A stretch of DNA of 64,000 nt from Paenibacillus pasadenensis (GTDB lineage: Bacteria > Bacillota > Bacilli > Paenibacillales > Paenibacillaceae): positions 426,537-490,536 of the forward strand of contig NZ_JAMBOT010000004.1 in assembly GCF_023715725.1 (NCBI RefSeq), written 5' to 3'. Shown here in pieces: positions 1 to 8,026 of this stretch (position 1 is its first letter; every line of letters begins with the position of its first letter). The translations under genes were made by a program, and so were the position numbers. Under the pieces are notes generated by a model, which was not told where the DNA came from, made no database searches, and worked only from the letters and a program-made list of their open reading frames with translations.

Positions 1-2
1 AA

Positions 3-545
3 GGCAATCTGCTCTCTTCCTATAATGTAGAGGTCATGCAGCATGTACGAAACGCGTTGAGCGGGGATTCAAACAACTCTACATTAGACTCACAAATTAT
101 GTCCATGAAGAAAAACGATGTCATGGAAAAGTTCCTTGAGTCTTATGGCAGCACAATCACGGGTGCGGATGCACGCCGAATTATTAACTACATATTTGGA
201 GTAAACTTGGATGGAATCAGCGCTCTGGAGCGTTCCAGACTGACCCTCTATTCAAAAGGAGATTACGAGCTTCTGACGCCGACGGATATCTTTATCGTGA
301 GCTCCAATAAAGGAGACGTCAGCCTGTTTGTTGGAGTTACGGAATACTTTACGCAACAAACGGGATTGGACTCCTTGCCGCAAGGAATTGCGACTTATTT
401 GGAAGAGCTCGGATTCGCGCTTAACCCTGAAACGAAAAAACACGAGTATCACAATTCCACTGCGGAGTCTGTATCCGATCCTTTTAAAGGTCAGGTGATT
501 TTCCCCGTCGTGAACTATATCAAGGATCACTACGCGAAAATATAA
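3..545 (+). CDS. Hypothetical protein, truncated by the window start
   Basis: I do not recognise this protein. The first ATG (base 36) has no convincing ribosome binding site, and the frame stays open to the window edge, reading GNLLSSYNVEV before that Met. The gene therefore probably begins outside the window and only its C-terminal ~180 residues are seen. It is soluble, mixed alpha/beta in composition, with no signal peptide, membrane segment or obvious catalytic motif. It ends 54 bp before the convergent AT-rich operon, with a hairpin between them. Met36 as a true start is possible but less likely. Confidence 0.6.
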   Translation, partial: GNLLSSYNVEVMQHVRNALSGDSNNSTLDSQIMSMKKNDVMEKFLESYGSTITGADARRIINYIFGVNLDGISALERSRLTLYSKGDYELLTPTDIFIVSSNKGDVSLFVGVTEYFTQQTGLDSLPQGIATYLEELGFALNPETKKHEYHNSTAESVSDPFKGQVIFPVVNYIKDHYAKI

Positions 546-564
546 GTGGTACGAATTGCATAAA

Positions 565-593
565 CAGAAGGGCAAGGATCCCTGGCCCTTCTG
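565..593. terminator. Hairpin between convergent genes
   Basis: Perfect 9-bp arms CAGAAGGGC / GCCCTTCTG with an 11-nt loop, directly after the stop of the first gene and before the stop of the opposing operon. There is no strong T-tract on either side, so termination efficiency is uncertain. Confidence 0.5.
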
Positions 594-598
594 GATAA

Positions 599-982
599 TC
601 AGTTTATATGCCTCTTTTCATTTTCTTTAGCTAAAAACAAAAGTATAATTGAGACGCCTAACAAGAAAAATTCTCTTTCCAAAGCTCCGAAACTCCAACC
701 AAAAATAAATAAGAAGATAACTAAACATAAGGAAAAATAAACAATAAACCATTTATATAATTTTACATAATAAGAATAATTGATTTTTCTCAGTAAAAAC
801 ACTACTTCAACTACAATCATAATAGGAATGGAAAACAAATTAATGATGGTCAATAACTTAAAGCTAGGAATCGACGATTGATAGACTAGTGGATCATAAG
901 TAAATATTTTCAAAAAACCAATAATAGAATCTAAAAGCAAATACAGCAAAAGAATTTTCACACAGATAAAAGCCACTTTCAT
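599..982 (-). CDS. Small multi-pass membrane protein, function unknown
   Basis: A 127-residue very hydrophobic protein with about four membrane segments (roughly residues 5-25, 43-63, 77-97 and 104-120) and a charged C-terminal tail (KENEKRHIN). The start is supported by GGGGGAG nine bases upstream of ATG. It is the last gene of a five-gene cluster (spacers 21, 19, 15 and 46 nt) with markedly lower GC than the arginine and opuC genes nearby. I recognise no family. The context of small, short-spaced, AT-rich genes resembles accessory or immunity-type cassettes, but that is inference only. Confidence 0.65.
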   Translation of the reverse strand: MKVAFICVKILLLYLLLDSIIGFLKIFTYDPLVYQSSIPSFKLLTIINLFSIPIMIVVEVVFLLRKINYSYYVKLYKWFIVYFSLCLVIFLFIFGWSFGALEREFFLLGVSIILLFLAKENEKRHIN

Positions 983-1028
983 AAATTAACTCCCCCGAAA
1001 CGAACGACTAAGAACATCCATGATTCTT

Positions 1029-1331
1029 CTAAACAAGTTTAAACTCAATTAAAAACCGGCCTCGAACTGTCATTTTGCCGTAATCTCCAATATTTATTTT
1101 GTTATACTTATCGGGGCTCATAACTATTATCGTTATTTCCTGAAACCTTTCCGTATGTACGGTTATCGTATAAGAGGTCATTTTGCTTGATACAGACATA
1201 CTCTTCCATGCTTCTGACTTTTTAGATCGAATTTCACATTCAAATTCGTCGACTGGAAAATAAACTGTAAACAGTTTAACCATCGATAGAACAATAAATA
1301 AAACTACAAATAATATGATAAAATTGTCCAT
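1029..1331 (-). CDS. Small membrane-anchored hypothetical protein
   Basis: 100 residues: one N-terminal membrane segment (about residues 4-24, rich in Ile, Leu, Val and Phe), then a beta-rich soluble domain of about 75 residues ending near GDYGKMTVRGRFLIEF. The start is supported by AGAAGGATG upstream. The topology suggests a single-pass protein with its small domain outside the membrane or at its surface. Fourth gene of the AT-rich operon, 15 nt after the preceding one. No recognised family and no catalytic motif. Confidence 0.65.
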   Translation of the reverse strand: MDNFIILFVVLFIVLSMVKLFTVYFPVDEFECEIRSKKSEAWKSMSVSSKMTSYTITVHTERFQEITIIVMSPDKYNKINIGDYGKMTVRGRFLIEFKLV

Positions 1332-1346
1332 GTATTTATCATCCTT

Positions 1347-1625
1347 CTATGTGTTAGGAAAAGGCCTCGGGGTCAGATCTTCTTTACTTTTATTCCACCA
1401 TTGCGAATCGTACCCATAGTATATGATGAAAGCCCAATCTCTCGGTGATTCATAGTTTAAAAAATCTTCATCTTCATCAATAGGAGTAGAGTATCTTCCC
1501 CATAGGTAATTCATCCTTCCGACTGCTTCATCTTCAGTTATTCCAAATTCCTCAATCATTGCTTCTTTAATAGCTAAACATATAGAATAAGATTCATTAT
1601 TTGAAATAAAGCTGAACTCTTTCAT
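1347..1625 (-). CDS. Small acidic hypothetical protein
   Basis: 92 residues starting MKEFSFISNN. I chose this Met rather than an in-frame one 48 bases upstream because a strong GGAGGGG site sits seven bases before it, and the longer form would overlap the preceding gene. It is acidic, with ITEDEAVGRMNYLWG in the middle and a C-terminal DWAFIIYYGYDSQWW motif. Small proteins with an aromatic tail of this kind are frequent in Bacillales accessory gene clusters, but I cannot name a family. Third gene of the five-gene operon; soluble, with no membrane segment. Confidence 0.65.
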   Translation of the reverse strand: MKEFSFISNNESYSICLAIKEAMIEEFGITEDEAVGRMNYLWGRYSTPIDEDEDFLNYESPRDWAFIIYYGYDSQWWNKSKEDLTPRPFPNT

Positions 1626-1644
1626 ATTCCCCTCCATCCAAACC

Positions 1645-1884
1645 TTAACAGCTTTCGACTGCTGCCTCGACAATATAAGTTTTAACTAATTTAATTCCGT
1701 CAAAAATCATTACCCTTTCACAAATAGGACATTTCCAAACCTCATATTTGGGATCGGGAATATTCTCAATACAATCTACCCCAAGTACTGCTTCAAATTC
1801 TCGGTCTGTATAAACGATTAGCTCTATATCATTTGGAACTTGAGTATTGGATAATACTTCTCCACATTTACATTTGAATTTCAT
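1645..1884 (-). CDS. Zinc-ribbon-like small protein
   Basis: 79 residues with two cysteine pairs, CKCG near residue 5 and CPIC near residue 52. The spacing is typical of a zinc ribbon holding one structural Zn2+. The intervening segment is acidic (DREFEAVLGVDCIENIPDP). It lies 21 nt after the 175-residue membrane protein gene and 19 nt before the next gene, so co-transcription is very likely. Zinc ribbons of this kind bind nucleic acid or protein partners; which applies here cannot be told. Not to be merged with its overlapping downstream neighbour, which is in another frame. Confidence 0.65.
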   Translation of the reverse strand: MKFKCKCGEVLSNTQVPNDIELIVYTDREFEAVLGVDCIENIPDPKYEVWKCPICERVMIFDGIKLVKTYIVEAAVESC

Positions 1885-1905
1885 CTTATGTTAGTCCCCT
1901 TGAAT

Positions 1906-2433
1906 TTAAAAATAAAAAGGAATACAAACGATATAAATCAATACATTTCCTATTATATTTACCGGAGAAATGTTTCCTAGCTGATCTAAGCGAGGACTGC
2001 CTGTTATTCCCTCAACAACTACAGCTTTTTTGTTGTCATATTTAGAAACCAGCACGTCTACCAATTCTTCTTCATTTTCTGTCTCTATATCGAATAAATT
2101 TACAAATCCCCTTTCGTTATTAACCCCATTAAACTCGTATGTAGTTTTCAAAATTTGCTTATTCCCAAAAACAAAATGAGTCGGTTCGCGTCTAACAAAT
2201 CTGGCAGTCATTAAAACACCGTTCTTCAACATAATCAGTTGATTAAATGTTCTAATCCATAAGCTAATTAATATTCCAATTACGATAAGAGCAATAAAGA
2301 GGAAAACCAGGTATCGATCATAAATCAAACCTAGTCGCAAAAAAAGAATAGAGAAGATAAGACAAATCTGACAAGAGTAAAATTTTCCTCCTGCAAACAT
2401 TTTGAACAATAAGGATATCGGAATTTTTCTCAC
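1906..2433 (-). CDS. Membrane protein, DUF3592-like layout, unknown function
   Basis: 175 residues with a GTG start; an AGAGGATC site lies about eight bases upstream. Two membrane segments (about 20-38 and 42-60) are followed by a soluble beta-rich domain that opens with NGVLMTARFVRREPTHF, and there is a hydrophobic C-terminal tail (NIIGNVLIYIVCIPFYF). The arrangement of TM pair plus small beta domain resembles DUF3592-type proteins, but the identity is uncertain. It is the first gene of the five-gene AT-rich operon, so the promoter should lie in the 160 bp before it. I see no clear sigma-A promoter there. Confidence 0.6.
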   Translation of the reverse strand: MRKIPISLLFKMFAGGKFYSCQICLIFSILFLRLGLIYDRYLVFLFIALIVIGILISLWIRTFNQLIMLKNGVLMTARFVRREPTHFVFGNKQILKTTYEFNGVNNERGFVNLFDIETENEEELVDVLVSKYDNKKAVVVEGITGSPRLDQLGNISPVNIIGNVLIYIVCIPFYF

Positions 2434-2530
2434 TTTTTTGATCCTCTTTCTTGCTGCCCGCTTTTTTACATACTAAATGTATATTAATGGAATCCCGCGA
2501 AATCTGCACCATTAATCCTGCAAACACAAA

Positions 2531-2578
2531 AAAACCTCAATCCAATAACGCATAAGCTGCGTTTTGAATCGAGGTTTT
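2531..2578 (-). terminator. Intrinsic terminator of the amino-acid ABC operon
   Basis: On the minus strand AAAACCTC...GAGGTTTT forms the outer stem, AACGCA/TGCGTT an inner stem, and a run of seven T follows. It sits 16 bp after the stop of the ATP-binding protein gene. Confidence 0.85.
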
Positions 2579-2593
2579 ACTTTTAACATACAA

Positions 2594-3316
2594 TCACAAA
2601 ACCTTGGACAAAAACTCCTTTGTCCTTGCATGCTGAGGATTGCTCAGCACCTCGCGCGGATTGCCCTCTTCCACGATGTAACCGCCGTCCATAAAGATCA
2701 AGCGGTCGGCGACCTCGCGGGCGAAGCCCATCTCATGCGTGACGATGACCATCGTCATGCCGTTTTGCGCCAGGCGCTTCATGACGTCGAGCACCTCGCC
2801 GACCATTTCCGGGTCAAGCGCGGACGTCGGCTCGTCGAACAGCATCACCTCGGGTTGCATCGCCAGCGCGCGGGCGATTGCAATACGCTGCTTCTGGCCC
2901 CCGGACAGGCTGTCGGGACGCACATCCCGTTTTTCCTCCAGGCCGACGGTGCGAAGCAGCTCCAACGCGATTTTCTCTGCTTCTTCCTTGCTCACGCCTT
3001 TTACTTTGCGCGGAGTAATCGTCAGATTTTCCATCACGGACATGTGCGGGAAAAGATTAAAATGCTGAAACACCATGCCCATCTTCTGACGAATCACATT
3101 GAGCTCCCGCTGGGCCGACGTCACATCGTTGTCCTTGAAGCGGATCGTGCCGCCTGTCGGCTCCTCCAGCCGGTTGAGGCAGCGGAGGAAGGTGCTTTTG
3201 CCGGAGCCGCTGGGCCCGATGACGGCGACAACTTCGCCCTTTTGAATGGTGGCGTCGATGCCCTTGAGCACTTCATTGCTGCCAAAGGATTTGCGCAGTC
3301 CTTGAATCTCGATCAT
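2594..3316 (-). CDS. Polar amino-acid ABC transporter, ATP-binding protein
   Basis: 240 residues, the usual length for the GlnQ/HisP class of ATPases that power polar amino-acid importers. Visible motifs: Walker A GPSGSGKS (34-41), Q-loop Gln84, signature LSGGQKQR (137-144), Walker B VMLFDE (157-162), D-loop SALD, and switch His in VIVTHE. It overlaps the permease gene by 4 bp (ATGA type), so the two are translationally coupled. As last gene of the binding protein-permease-ATPase operon it ends in a good terminator. Adjacent arginase and ornithine aminotransferase suggest arginine or ornithine as substrate; glutamine or cystine cannot be excluded. Confidence 0.93.
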   Translation of the reverse strand: MIEIQGLRKSFGSNEVLKGIDATIQKGEVVAVIGPSGSGKSTFLRCLNRLEEPTGGTIRFKDNDVTSAQRELNVIRQKMGMVFQHFNLFPHMSVMENLTITPRKVKGVSKEEAEKIALELLRTVGLEEKRDVRPDSLSGGQKQRIAIARALAMQPEVMLFDEPTSALDPEMVGEVLDVMKRLAQNGMTMVIVTHEMGFAREVADRLIFMDGGYIVEEGNPREVLSNPQHARTKEFLSKVL

Positions 3317-3966
3317 CGTTTGCCCAGCCTCCTTTCAAGCAGATTCAACAGCTGCGACAGTGTAAAGGTCATAACAAAGTACACGGCTGCCGCTACGAGC
3401 AGCGGCTCCATCGGCAAATACGTGACACTCTGCACGGCGCGCGAGTTGTAAAGCAGCTCGGCGATGCCGATGACGGAGACGAGAGATGAATCTTTAATAA
3501 TGACGATCAGCTCATTGCCGATAGCCGGCAGCATGTTGCGGAACGCCTGCGGCAGCACGATAAGTCTCATTGCCATGCCGCGCGACATGCCAAGCGAACG
3601 TGCTGCCTCGGTTTGGCCTTTGTCGATTGCCTGGATGCCCGCACGGAACACCTCCGCCATATAAGCGGCGCTGTTGATCGTGAGCGCGACAACGCCAGAC
3701 ATAAACGCAGGCAAATTGATGCCAAAGTTGGTCAATCCGTAATGGATAATTAGAATCTGCACGAGCATCGGCGTACCGCGGATAATTTCAATATAAGCCG
3801 ATGCGATGAATTTGACGATCCAGATTCGAGACAGGCGCATCAGGGCAAAAAGGATGCCGAACAAGGTTCCGAACAATACGCCAAATACGGATAGCTTCAG
3901 CGTCATCCATGCCCCGTCTAGAAAGTAGGAACTATACTCGCCAAAAAATGAAAAATCCAAGTTCAT
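3313..3966 (-). CDS. Polar amino-acid ABC transporter, permease
   Basis: 217 residues of the HisM/GlnP permease family with about five membrane helices. The EAA loop that docks the ATPase is visible as [21 protein letters not shown] at about 140-160. The N-terminus carries the typical [16 protein letters not shown] segment. It lies between the binding-protein gene (22 bp upstream) and the ATPase gene (4-bp overlap). It forms the membrane channel, probably as a homodimer because only one permease gene is present. Substrate inferred from context to be arginine or a related basic amino acid. Confidence 0.93.
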   Translation of the reverse strand: MNLDFSFFGEYSSYFLDGAWMTLKLSVFGVLFGTLFGILFALMRLSRIWIVKFIASAYIEIIRGTPMLVQILIIHYGLTNFGINLPAFMSGVVALTINSAAYMAEVFRAGIQAIDKGQTEAARSLGMSRGMAMRLIVLPQAFRNMLPAIGNELIVIIKDSSLVSVIGIAELLYNSRAVQSVTYLPMEPLLVAAAVYFVMTFTLSQLLNLLERRLGKR

Positions 3967-3988
3967 TTAAACGCGCTCCGTCCGTCTG

Positions 3989-4801
3989 TTATTCGCCGAC
4001 AAGCTCGTTGGCCTCAACGACAAACCGCTCAATATCTTTGTTAGCCTGCAGGCGTTCAATCGTTTTGTTCACGGAATCCAGCAGCTCCTTGTTGCCTTTT
4101 TTGATGGCGATTGCAGAGCCGGACTCTTCCTTCGACTGCTCGATTTTGACGCCGGACAGCACGATATCCTTTTGCGTCTTCAGGTACTGGTCACCAACCG
4201 GCTTTTCGACGATCAGCGCATCAACACGGCCGCTTGTGAGCTCCATGATCAGCTCCGGAATTTTAGCGAGCGACGTCAGCTGGGCTCCTTCAACTTCTTT
4301 CGCAATGCCTTCTTGAATGGAGCCTTTTTGCACGCCAACCTTTTTGCCCTTCAAGCTATCAAGCGAGGTGAAGTTGCCTTCTTCGCCCTTTTTAACGAGG
4401 ACGGCTTGCTCCGCATAATAGTAGATGTTCGAAAAATCAACGTTCTTTTTGCGTTCTTCCGTCGGAGTCATGCCCGAAATGACAAAATCAACTTTACCGC
4501 TGTTCAGAGCAAGCAGCAGCCCGTCGAAATCCATGTCGCTGATTTCCAGCTTGGCGTTCATGTCCTTGGCGATTTCCTTGGCGATTTCGATGTCAAAACC
4601 AACAATCGTATCTTTGCCGTCGATTTTTTTGTGGAACTCATAAGGAGCGTAATCCGCGCTTGTGCCGAGCACAATCGTTTTTTGCTCTTCGGCGCCGCTT
4701 CCGCCCGTATTGTTGGCTGCGTTGTTATCCGTGCCGCCCTTCTGTCCGCATGCACTCAGCAGCAGCGCTGCCGCAATAGTTACTGCCCATACCTTTTTCA
4801 T
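3989..4801 (-). CDS. Amino-acid ABC transporter, substrate-binding lipoprotein
   Basis: 270 residues. The N-terminus MKKVWAVTIAAALLLSACG is a lipoprotein signal with lipobox LSAC, so mature Cys is lipid-anchored on the outer membrane face. The rest is a family 3 (SBP_bac_3) binding protein: GTSADYAPYEFH near the N-terminus, GFDIEIAKEIAKDM and MTPTEERKKNVDFSNIYYY are characteristic. A short GTDNNAANN-type linker follows the lipid anchor. First gene of the transporter operon, with GGGAGA before ATG and a sigma-A promoter about 75 bp upstream. Ligand not readable from sequence. Confidence 0.93.
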   Translation of the reverse strand: MKKVWAVTIAAALLLSACGQKGGTDNNAANNTGGSGAEEQKTIVLGTSADYAPYEFHKKIDGKDTIVGFDIEIAKEIAKDMNAKLEISDMDFDGLLLALNSGKVDFVISGMTPTEERKKNVDFSNIYYYAEQAVLVKKGEEGNFTSLDSLKGKKVGVQKGSIQEGIAKEVEGAQLTSLAKIPELIMELTSGRVDALIVEKPVGDQYLKTQKDIVLSGVKIEQSKEESGSAIAIKKGNKELLDSVNKTIERLQANKDIERFVVEANELVGE

Positions 4802-4874
4802 TTCTCTATCTCCCTTACTCTAATAAAATGGTTGAATATTATTCACTAAAGTTAATAATTAATTACCGTTTGAC

Positions 4875-4903
4875 AGTATAACATTGCCTGAGTCATAGCA
4901 CAA
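4875..4903 (-). promoter_or_regulatory. Predicted sigma-A promoter of the amino-acid ABC operon
   Basis: TTGTGC, 17-bp spacer, TATACT on the minus strand, giving a leader of about 70 nt before the binding-protein ATG. An imperfect inverted repeat (CCGAGCCA / TGACTCAGG) spans the -35 and spacer and could be an operator. Confidence 0.6.
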
Positions 4904-4942
4904 TGGCTCGGTATAAATATACAATTACCTTCTTTTACACAT

Positions 4943-4980
4943 TAAAAGTAATTTATCTTAGTGCAATACTATTACTTTTA
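4943..4980. repeat. 10-bp perfect inverted repeat upstream of the ABC promoter
   Basis: TAAAAGTAAT and ATTACTTTTA separated by 18 bp, some 40 bp upstream of the predicted -35. The rest of the 628-bp gap 4802-5429 holds the promoter, the GTATAC cluster and the rocF terminator; no gene was seen. Confidence 0.5.
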
Positions 4981-5167
4981 CTCTTTAATGCTTTGTAGCA
5001 GCTTCGCATTATTCCGTTACTATAGAGACGAACGGGAGTAAAAGGCCTTATCAGGATGCACATCCAGCCATTACCCTATCCCATATTTCCCTACGCAAAC
5101 CTGAAAATGCTTAGTGCTTCAAAATCCGGCCTTCTAGGTTCCCCATCCTTTTAACAGCCATCTGTAA

Positions 5168-5218
5168 AATGTATACAATATTCATAACACTGTATACGAT
5201 ACGCAATTGAGTATACCA
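5168..5218. promoter_or_regulatory. Cluster of three GTATAC-centred sites (putative GntR operators)
   Basis: Three GTATAC cores start at 5171, 5192 and 5211, i.e. 21 and 19 bp apart, about two helical turns. The first, read on the minus strand, contains TTGTATACATT, identical over 11 bases to the site in front of the GntR gene. The cluster lies about 270 bp upstream of the predicted ABC promoter, so direct repression there is uncertain. Confidence 0.45.
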
Positions 5219-5371
5219 TCCCCGCACCGTTCTGGACAGGCTTTTCCCGGAATTTTGCGATACGTCATGAATTCATCAAAATGAGTTTCACAATGTATCT
5301 TTATTCAACTAATTCGATTCAAAAGGTATCCTGGTGGCAGCTTGTCCGGTGAACAAGGCGAAAAAGGAATC

Positions 5372-5412
5372 AAAAAAAACCGGGAAGTCGCTTTGTCTGC
5401 AGCCTCCCGGTT
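5372..5412 (-). terminator. Intrinsic terminator of the rocD-rocF operon
   Basis: Stem AACCGGGA / TCCCGGTT, with eight A on the plus strand giving a U-tract for minus-strand transcripts. It lies 18 bp after the arginase stop and separates the arginase operon from the transporter operon. Confidence 0.9.
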
Positions 5413-5429
5413 GTGTAATGTAACGCTTC

Positions 5430-6371
5430 CTATAATATTCGTTTGCCCAGCGCGGAAGCAGCCAGCTCTACGGCAAGCCGCGCTGTACGGCGGCTGTTGT
5501 CCAGCAGCGGATTGACCTCGACGAGCTCAAGCGAGGTGACAAGGCCGCTTTCCGCCAGCAGCTCCATCGCATAATGCGCTTCGCGGTAGCTGAGGCCGCC
5601 CGGCACCGGCGTGCCGACGCCGCATGCTTCCGTCGGATCGAGGCAATCGAGATCAAAGCTGATATGCAGCCCGTCCGTGCCCCGGCCGGCAATCGCAATC
5701 GCCTGCTCCATTACGGCATGGATGCCTAAACGGTCAATTTCATGCATTGTGAAGCAGCTGATTCCCTCAGCGCGAATAAACTCCTTTTCCCCCTGGTCCA
5801 AATCGCGGGCACCGACGATGACGACATTTTCCTTGCGGATAAAAGGTCCGGCTCCTGCGATGTCCTTCAGGGTAAAAGAGCCTCTGCCGACGGCCGCAGC
5901 CAGCGACATGCCGTGAATATTGCCGCTCGGAGTCGTTTCCTCCGTATTAAGATCGCCATGCGCGTCGAACCAGATCAGCCCAAGATTGCTGTAATGTCCG
6001 GTCAGTCCCGCCAGCGTACCGATGGCTATGCTATGATCGCCGCCCATAACGAGCGGAAATAATCCGGCTCCTACCGTCCGGTATACCTGTTCGCCCAACA
6101 GTCCGGCCATCTCCTTTACTTCCGGGAGATACTTCATTTTCGCGAGCGCAGGAGCTGGCTCCGCCGCCAGTCTAGGCACATCAACGACGATTTCACCGGC
6201 CAGCTCCAGGTTCATGTTTTTCAGCTGGCGCTTCATACCGGCTTCCATGATGCTTTCCGGGCCAAGCTCGGCACCGGCTCTTCCACAGCCCAGCCAGAAC
6301 GGCGCATGGATGAGCTGGATTTTTTTCGCGGCTTCCGGACAGCTCCTAAAATTCTCTGCTTGGCTGAACAT
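5430..6371 (-). CDS. rocF: Arginase
   Basis: 313 residues, close to the ~300 usual for bacterial arginases. It hydrolyses L-arginine to ornithine and urea in the cytoplasm with a two-Mn2+ centre. All metal-binding motifs are present: GGDHS (110-114), DAHGD (136-140) and SFDLDCLDP (238-246), plus the substrate loop TTPSGNIHG. Agmatinase and formiminoglutamase share the fold, but the arginase-type loop and pairing with ornithine aminotransferase favour arginase. The start is supported by AAGGGG upstream. It lies 41 bp after rocD on the same strand and shares its transcript. Confidence 0.93.
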   Translation of the reverse strand: MFSQAENFRSCPEAAKKIQLIHAPFWLGCGRAGAELGPESIMEAGMKRQLKNMNLELAGEIVVDVPRLAAEPAPALAKMKYLPEVKEMAGLLGEQVYRTVGAGLFPLVMGGDHSIAIGTLAGLTGHYSNLGLIWFDAHGDLNTEETTPSGNIHGMSLAAAVGRGSFTLKDIAGAGPFIRKENVVIVGARDLDQGEKEFIRAEGISCFTMHEIDRLGIHAVMEQAIAIAGRGTDGLHISFDLDCLDPTEACGVGTPVPGGLSYREAHYAMELLAESGLVTSLELVEVNPLLDNSRRTARLAVELAASALGKRIL

Positions 6372-6412
6372 GGCAGATTACCCCTTCGCAATATGGAATT
6401 AGCTATCTCAAA

Positions 6413-7606
6413 TCAATCTGAGGCCAGCACCAAACGCAGCCGCTCCAGCGCCCATTCCAGCTCTTCCTCCGTAATCGTAAGCGGCGGCGCGAGGCGGATT
6501 GTGTTTTCATGAGTCTCCTTGCAAAGCAGGCCGAGCTGCATGAGCTGCTCGCAATAAGGCCGGGCCGGGCCATGCAGCTCCACGCCGATGAACAAGCCGG
6601 AGCCGCGGATTTCCTTGACCGCCGGACTGTTCATCTCATGCAGTCTCTGCATTACGAGCTCACCGAGCCGATGCGATCGTCCTGCAAGATCATCCTGCTC
6701 CAGCACGTTTAAGGCGGCTGTCGCCACAGCGCAGGCAAGCGGATTCCCCCCGAAGGTGGACCCATGCGAGCCCGGCTCGAACAATTCCAGCACTTCCTCG
6801 CTCGAGGCGACTGCGGATATAGGCAGAATGCCTCCGCCGAGCGCTTTTCCCATGACATACATATCCGGCGTGACGCCTTCGCGGTCGCAGGCAAAACGTT
6901 TGCCGGTCCGCCCAAAGCCGGTCTGAATCTCGTCGGCGATAAAAAGCACTCGATGGCGGTCGCACAGCTCGCGGATGCTGCGAAGATAACCTTCCGGCGG
7001 CAGTACGATGCCGGCTTCCCCTTGAATCGGCTCGACAAGCACGGCGGCCGTACGTTCGGTAACAGCAGCCTCCATCGCTGCGAGGTCGCCGTAAGGGACT
7101 AGCATAAATCCGGGCAGGAACGGGCCAAAATCGCTGCGGTATTCCTCATGCGAAGAGAAGGACGTAATCGCCAGCGTCCGGCCGTGGAAGTTCCCGGTGC
7201 ATACGATAATTTCCGCCTCGTTGGACGGCACGCCTTTCACCCGGTAAGCCCAGCGGCGAGCCGCCTTAAGCGCGGTTTCTACCGCCTCGGCTCCGGTATT
7301 CATGGCAATAATTTTGCTTTTGCCCGTGTAGGCAGCAAGCTTTTCATAAAACTCTCCTGCCGCCGTGCTGTGAAATGCCCGTGAGGTCAGCGTTACACGT
7401 TCGGCCTGCTCCTTCAGCGCGGCAATGAGCGCCGGATGGCGATGCCCATGATTAAGCGCCGAATAGGCGCTGAGGAAGTCCATATATGATTTGCCTTCCG
7501 GGCTTTTCACCCAAACACCCTCGGCCTCCTCGATAACAACAGGCAGCGGATGATAATTATGCGCAGCATATTTTTCAGATACAGCAATGGCGCGGGCAGA
7601 ATTCAT
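6413..7606 (-). CDS. rocD: Ornithine aminotransferase
   Basis: 397 residues, a class III PLP aminotransferase converting ornithine plus 2-oxoglutarate to glutamate semialdehyde plus glutamate. PLP lysine is K254 in MGKALGGG; the pyridine-N aspartate is D225 in [21 protein letters not shown] and [10 protein letters not shown] are family hallmarks. I chose [10 protein letters not shown] with GGGAGAGG just upstream; the longer frame beginning MYTKYNIH would run through the TTTGTATACAAA operator. First gene of an operon with rocF: arginine to ornithine to glutamate semialdehyde. Possible confusion with acetylornithine aminotransferase is made unlikely by the arginase neighbour. Confidence 0.93.
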   Translation of the reverse strand: MNSARAIAVSEKYAAHNYHPLPVVIEEAEGVWVKSPEGKSYMDFLSAYSALNHGHRHPALIAALKEQAERVTLTSRAFHSTAAGEFYEKLAAYTGKSKIIAMNTGAEAVETALKAARRWAYRVKGVPSNEAEIIVCTGNFHGRTLAITSFSSHEEYRSDFGPFLPGFMLVPYGDLAAMEAAVTERTAAVLVEPIQGEAGIVLPPEGYLRSIRELCDRHRVLFIADEIQTGFGRTGKRFACDREGVTPDMYVMGKALGGGILPISAVASSEEVLELFEPGSHGSTFGGNPLACAVATAALNVLEQDDLAGRSHRLGELVMQRLHEMNSPAVKEIRGSGLFIGVELHGPARPYCEQLMQLGLLCKETHENTIRLAPPLTITEEELEWALERLRLVLASD

Positions 7607-7642
7607 AAAACCTCTCCCATCTGCATGTTTATGAATATTGTA

Positions 7643-7655
7643 TTTTGTATACAAA
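7643..7655. promoter_or_regulatory. Putative GntR operator in the rocD leader
   Basis: Contains the perfect 12-bp palindrome TTTGTATACAAA, about 40 bp before the rocD ATG and downstream of the predicted promoter. It fits the TNGTN(2-3)ACNA core typical of FadR/FCD-type GntR regulators and shares TTTTGTATACA with the site before the GntR gene. Confidence 0.6.
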
Positions 7656-7665
7656 TCTTGCGATT

Positions 7666-7687
7666 AAAAAACCCGGACTCTCCGGGG
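7666..7687 (-). terminator. Terminator-like hairpin inside the rocD leader (possible attenuator)
   Basis: Minus-strand stem CCCGGA-GAG-TCCGGG followed by six T, located between the predicted rocD promoter and the rocD start. No minus-strand gene lies upstream that it could serve, so it is a candidate attenuator. Confidence 0.55.
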
Positions 7688-7807
7688 CTTCCCAATCGAC
7701 GCAGCAAGATGCTGCTACATTCTATGCCGCTGTCTGCTGCATGATTCCTTCTCGCTGGCCTATTTTGAACCTAGTTATGATTACGCTTACATTGTTGTGT
7801 GTGTGAA

Positions 7808-7836
7808 AGCATAACATATCCCCCGTTTTCCGGCAA
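7808..7836 (-). promoter_or_regulatory. Predicted sigma-A promoter for rocD-rocF
   Basis: TTGCCG, 17-bp spacer, TATGCT on the minus strand, giving a leader of about 195 nt that contains a GCAGCA/TGCTGC hairpin, the terminator-like hairpin and the GTATAC palindrome. Confidence 0.6.
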
Positions 7837-7912
7837 CGAAATATTCTGACTTTAAATCAAAGCTCAAGTTATTTTTATTTCTCATTCAGGAGAGTTTTTC
7901 AGCTTTATTCGC

Positions 7913-7942
7913 TTGATGAAAGCCGGGAAGCGGTGATATGAT
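7913..7942 (+). promoter_or_regulatory. Predicted sigma-A promoter of the GntR gene
   Basis: TTGATG, 18-bp spacer, TATGAT. The GTATAC site begins about 12 bp after the -10, so binding there would block initiation or early elongation (autorepression, inferred). Confidence 0.6.
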
Positions 7943-7954
7943 GGCGATAGATTA

Positions 7955-7967
7955 TTTTGTATACATT
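7955..7967. promoter_or_regulatory. Putative GntR operator before the GntR gene
   Basis: TTTTGTATACATT, sharing TTTTGTATACA with the rocD-leader site and TTGTATACATT with the site upstream of the ABC transporter. Located just downstream of the predicted promoter. Confidence 0.6.
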
Positions 7968-8026
7968 ATTCTGCATATCCATGCACTGATCAGCGTTTCG
8001 GAATTCATCGGAAAAGGAGTCTTGGC

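Noticed and set aside
599..2433. Named toxin-immunity or phage-defence system
   Set aside because: No toxin, nuclease or NTPase is seen with the small genes; the idea rests on layout only, so it is kept as a finding and not as an annotation.
2564..3451. 295-residue plus-strand frame over the ATP-binding protein gene
   Set aside because: Shadow of a real gene with all ABC motifs in the opposite strand; His/Ala/Arg-rich nonsense translation.
4802..5170. T-box or other amino-acid riboswitch before the ABC transporter
   Set aside because: No T-box core (AGGGTGGNACCGCG) and no terminator between the predicted promoter and the start.
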